Shown here piece by piece: positions 62,048-64,000 of a DNA stretch of 64,000 nt (position 1 is the stretch's first letter; each line of letters begins with the position of its first letter). The notes below the pieces were generated by a model. That model searched no databases. It saw nothing but the letters and a program-made list of their open reading frames with translations, and was not told where the DNA came from. The stretch covers positions 62,001-126,000 of the forward strand of contig NZ_FMZI01000009.1 in NCBI RefSeq assembly GCF_900101505.1, in the 5' to 3' direction. The DNA is from Antarctobacter albus (GTDB lineage: Bacteria > Pseudomonadota > Alphaproteobacteria > Rhodobacterales > Rhodobacteraceae). The position numbers and the translations under genes were made by a program.

Positions 62048-62572
62048 ATGCTCAAGAAACTCTTTCCCCTGATCCTGGCGCTGGTGGGAACCGGCGCCGG
62101 CGTGGGCGCGGGGCTGTTCCTGGCGCCCACGGACGAGGATCCCAAACACGTCGCCGCGGATGCCCATGACGACGAACATGCCGACAAGGACCATGCAGAC
62201 CCCCCGCCGGCGGACAGTCACAAGGACAATGGCCACGGTGGTAGCGGCAACGAATACGTCAAGATGAACAACCAGTTCGTCATCCCGATCATGAGCACCG
62301 AGCGCGTCGAGGCGCTGGTCGTCGCCTCTTTGAGCATCGAGGTCTCGAGCGGCGGATCACAGGCGGTCTACGAAAGGGAACCCAAGCTGCGCGACGTCTT
62401 TCTGCAAGTGATGTTCGACCATGCCAATATCGGCGGGTTCGAGGGAGCCTTCACCGCCGGGGAGCGCATGGATATCCTCCGGTCCGCCCTTCTGGACGCG
62501 GCGCGTTCGGTTCTGGGGACCGACGTAAAAGACGTGCTGATCACAGAGATCGCCCGCCAGGACGCCGCCTGA
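62048..62572 (+). CDS. fliL: Flagellar basal body-associated protein FliL
   Basis: 174 residues. One N-terminal membrane helix (LFPLILALVGTGAGVGAGLF), a His/Asp-rich linker (about 28-68, AADAHDDEHADKDHAD) and a periplasmic FliL domain (YVKMNNQFVIPIMSTERVEA, YEREPKLRDVFLQVMFDHAN, DVKDVLITEIARQDAA). FliL sits around the stator. The His-rich linker is unusual in its density of histidines. Last gene of the operon before a strong terminator. Confidence 0.9.
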   Translation: MLKKLFPLILALVGTGAGVGAGLFLAPTDEDPKHVAADAHDDEHADKDHADPPPADSHKDNGHGGSGNEYVKMNNQFVIPIMSTERVEALVVASLSIEVSSGGSQAVYEREPKLRDVFLQVMFDHANIGGFEGAFTAGERMDILRSALLDAARSVLGTDVKDVLITEIARQDAA

Positions 62573-62599
62573 CACCAGGCACAGTTACGCTGATCGTCG

Positions 62600-62627
62600 A
62601 AGACCCGCCCGGAACCGGGCGGGTCTT
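62600..62627. terminator. Rho-independent terminator after fliL
   Basis: AAGACCCGCCC/GGGCGGGTCTT stem (11-13 bp; 62600-62612, 62615-62627) with a tiny GAAC-type loop, 28 bases past the fliL stop, ending in TTGTC. It lies between the convergent fliL operon and the minus-strand gene ending at 62641. Confidence 0.8.
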
Positions 62628-62640
62628 GTCGTGCCTCCGG

Positions 62641-63072
62641 TCAGTCCAGACCGCGCGCCTTTGCCTCGCGCAGCACACCCAGGGCATCGATAGCCTCAGC
62701 CTCGGCCTTGAGCCTGCGTCTTTTTCGGGCTTCCTTTTCGTCGTGGGCAAGCGCCTCTGCCGCCTGCGCACGGGAAAAGGCCGTGCGCGCGCGGGCAAGG
62801 CTCTCGCCCTCGCGGGCGCGGGCAATCGCGCTCTGGCGCAGGGCCTCGGCCCGCTTGCCCACCAGCCACCCCTGCCAGAGCGTATCCGCCCCCAGCAACT
62901 GGCGCGCGCCCACGGCCCCCTGGTCGGCCTGGGCGGCACGGCGCATGGCGTCGATCTGGGCCAGCTCCCCAGCAACCCGGGCGCTTTCGGACATGTTCCG
63001 GCGATGCGCCTCCAGCTCGCGTTCCAGCAAGAGATCCGTTGCAGCGATCAAGTCGTCGAATTTGCTGGTCAC
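62641..63072 (-). CDS. Helical, charged protein coupled to flhB, function unknown
   Basis: 143 residues, almost entirely helical and rich in Ala, Arg, Glu: SKFDDLIAATDLLLERELEA, LAQIDAMRRAAQADQGAVGA, REGESLARARTAFSRAQAAE and RKRRRLKAEAEAIDALGVLR. No signal peptide or membrane helix. The GTG start at 63072 overlaps the flhB stop (GTGA); codons upstream are flhB in another phase. Coiled-coil nature and position suggest a FliJ/FliH-like export accessory, but I do not recognise the family. Confidence 0.65.
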   Translation of the reverse strand: MTSKFDDLIAATDLLLERELEAHRRNMSESARVAGELAQIDAMRRAAQADQGAVGARQLLGADTLWQGWLVGKRAEALRQSAIARAREGESLARARTAFSRAQAAEALAHDEKEARKRRRLKAEAEAIDALGVLREAKARGLD

Positions 63073-64000
63073 CAGCCTTTCTCCTTTGCTTTGCGCCGCA
63101 TGCTGTCCGCAAAGCGGATGGCCGCAGCGACAGGGCGGTAGTGATCCGGCGCGATTTCCTCGCCGATCTTGGTCGTGGCAAATAGCGCGCGGGCGGTGGG
63201 CGGATCCGAATGGATCGGGACACCCGCCTCTTTCGCGGTTTCGCGAATGCGCGCCGCCACCTCGTCGGTGCCCTTGGCAACGCAGACCGGGGCAGAGCCG
63301 GGCAGACGGCTCCAACTGAGGGCGATGGCATAATGGGTCGGGTTGACGATCACGACATCCGCCGTCGGCACATCGCCCATCATCTGGCTCAGCGCCATTT
63401 CCTGCGCCCGCATCCGGCGGTGTTGCTTGAGATGCGGATCACCCTCGGATTCCTTCATCTCGTCGCGAAGTTCCTTCTGGGTCATGCGGTTCTTGCGGAT
63501 ATGCTCTGCGCGCTGCCAGAACAGGTCGATCCCGCCGATCACGGCGGCGATCAGCACGACAATCAGCAGAAAATGCTTCATCAGGTCGGTCATGCGCAGT
63601 ACCGCCTCACCGGGGGTGGCCATCGCCGTGCCGACGATCAGGTCCAGCTGACCCCCAAGAAAGACCGCAAGCAGGACGGAATAGACGCTCAGCTTGACGA
63701 AACTCTTGAAGAACTCGAACAGCCCCCGGCGCCCGAACTTGTTCTTGGCATTCTCGATCGGATTGATGCGAGAGATCTTGGGCGCCAGTTTCGAGCCGGT
63801 AAAGACGATGCCCCGCGTGGCAAAGAGTGCCAGCAAGACCAGGACCCCCGGCGCAAAGAGAAAGGGCAACGCCGGGCCAAGGCTCTCCGAGATCAGGGAG
63901 CCGGCGATCGACGGTGCACCATCGCGGAAGAACAGGGATTCAAGGCGGTCGGGCTGTTCGATGAGCGGCAGGAGCGCCTCGGCGAAACTGGCCAGGCTGT
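63069..64000 (-). CDS. flhB: Flagellar export switch protein FlhB (N-terminus outside window)
   Basis: The frame runs from the right edge to TGA at 63071-63069, about 310 of ~360 residues. Membrane helices are visible (ALPFLFAPGVLVLLALFAT; FVKLSVYSVLLAVFLGGQL; FLLIVVLIAAVIGGIDLFWQ), then the cytoplasmic linker KNRMTQKELRDEMKESEGDP and the self-cleaving motif VVIVNPTHYAIAL (Asn-Pro-Thr-His). It switches export from hook to filament proteins together with FliK. It overlaps the small helical gene by four bases. Confidence 0.95.
   Translation of the reverse strand, partial: SLASFAEALLPLIEQPDRLESLFFRDGAPSIAGSLISESLGPALPFLFAPGVLVLLALFATRGIVFTGSKLAPKISRINPIENAKNKFGRRGLFEFFKSFVKLSVYSVLLAVFLGGQLDLIVGTAMATPGEAVLRMTDLMKHFLLIVVLIAAVIGGIDLFWQRAEHIRKNRMTQKELRDEMKESEGDPHLKQHRRMRAQEMALSQMMGDVPTADVVIVNPTHYAIALSWSRLPGSAPVCVAKGTDEVAARIRETAKEAGVPIHSDPPTARALFATTKIGEEIAPDHYRPVAAAIRFADSMRRKAKEKGW

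Overview
The window looks like chromosome from a high-GC alphaproteobacterium of the order Rhodobacterales (Roseobacter-type). Supporting signs are the gene order rpsT-dnaA-dnaN-recF-gyrB with mutM/ubiE/ubiB alongside, the flagellar genes flaF and flbT, a DUF1217 flagellar gene, a fused MrpA/MrpB antiporter subunit, a four-cysteine Fe-S photolyase and a monomeric NADP isocitrate dehydrogenase. No tRNA, rRNA, CRISPR array, prophage or insertion sequence was found. This is mostly core chromosome with one accessory-looking block.

Bases 1-6650: the tail of a glutathione S-transferase gene, then the glycine cleavage operon on the minus strand (gcvT-gcvH-small unknown gene-gcvP) behind a tandem glycine riboswitch. 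An Rrf2-type regulator with three possible Fe-S cysteines follows, with an FNR-like palindrome upstream and a divergent gamma-glutamylcyclotransferase-like gene. Two copies of a GC-rich intergenic repeat sit here.

6650-11670: gltX, then a coupled trio (PfkB-type kinase, ThpR, HExxH metallopeptidase), and nadE on the opposite strand.

11810-16810, the most unusual part: two tandem paralogous exported MORN-repeat proteins (18 repeats each), a membrane protein joining a PhnD-like binding domain to a cytoplasmic LuxR helix-turn-helix, and an exported DsrE-like protein. The second MORN gene overlaps the start of the regulator. I suggest these form an envelope sensing module. It is followed by a convergent intergenic region with four GTAC-centred sites, including a 22-bp perfect palindrome.

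16927-23640: Fe-S photolyase and SDR, modABC molybdate transporter, a HpcH/HpaI aldolase and a UDP-glucuronate-epimerase-like enzyme. 24023-30002: complete Mrp Na+/H+ antiporter operon (AB fused, C, D, E, F, G). 30072-35532: isocitrate dehydrogenase, an exported rhodanese, and an ABC importer of unknown substrate.

35775-48450: gyrB, a nucleotidyltransferase, GNAT, recF, dnaN, dnaA, rpsT, enoyl-CoA hydratase and mutM on the minus strand, then ubiE-ubiB on the plus strand. This is the classical replication-initiation neighbourhood.

48558-64000: a small exported protein, then flagellar genes: flgD and fliK (minus), rod-binding protein, FlgN-like protein, flagellin, flaF, flbT and DUF1217 (plus), fliI (minus), flgB-flgC-fliE-fliQ-flgF-flgG-flgA-flgH-fliL (plus), and an unknown helical gene with flhB (minus, cut by the right edge). 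They cover export apparatus, rod, L-ring, hook assembly and length control, filament and its post-transcriptional control.
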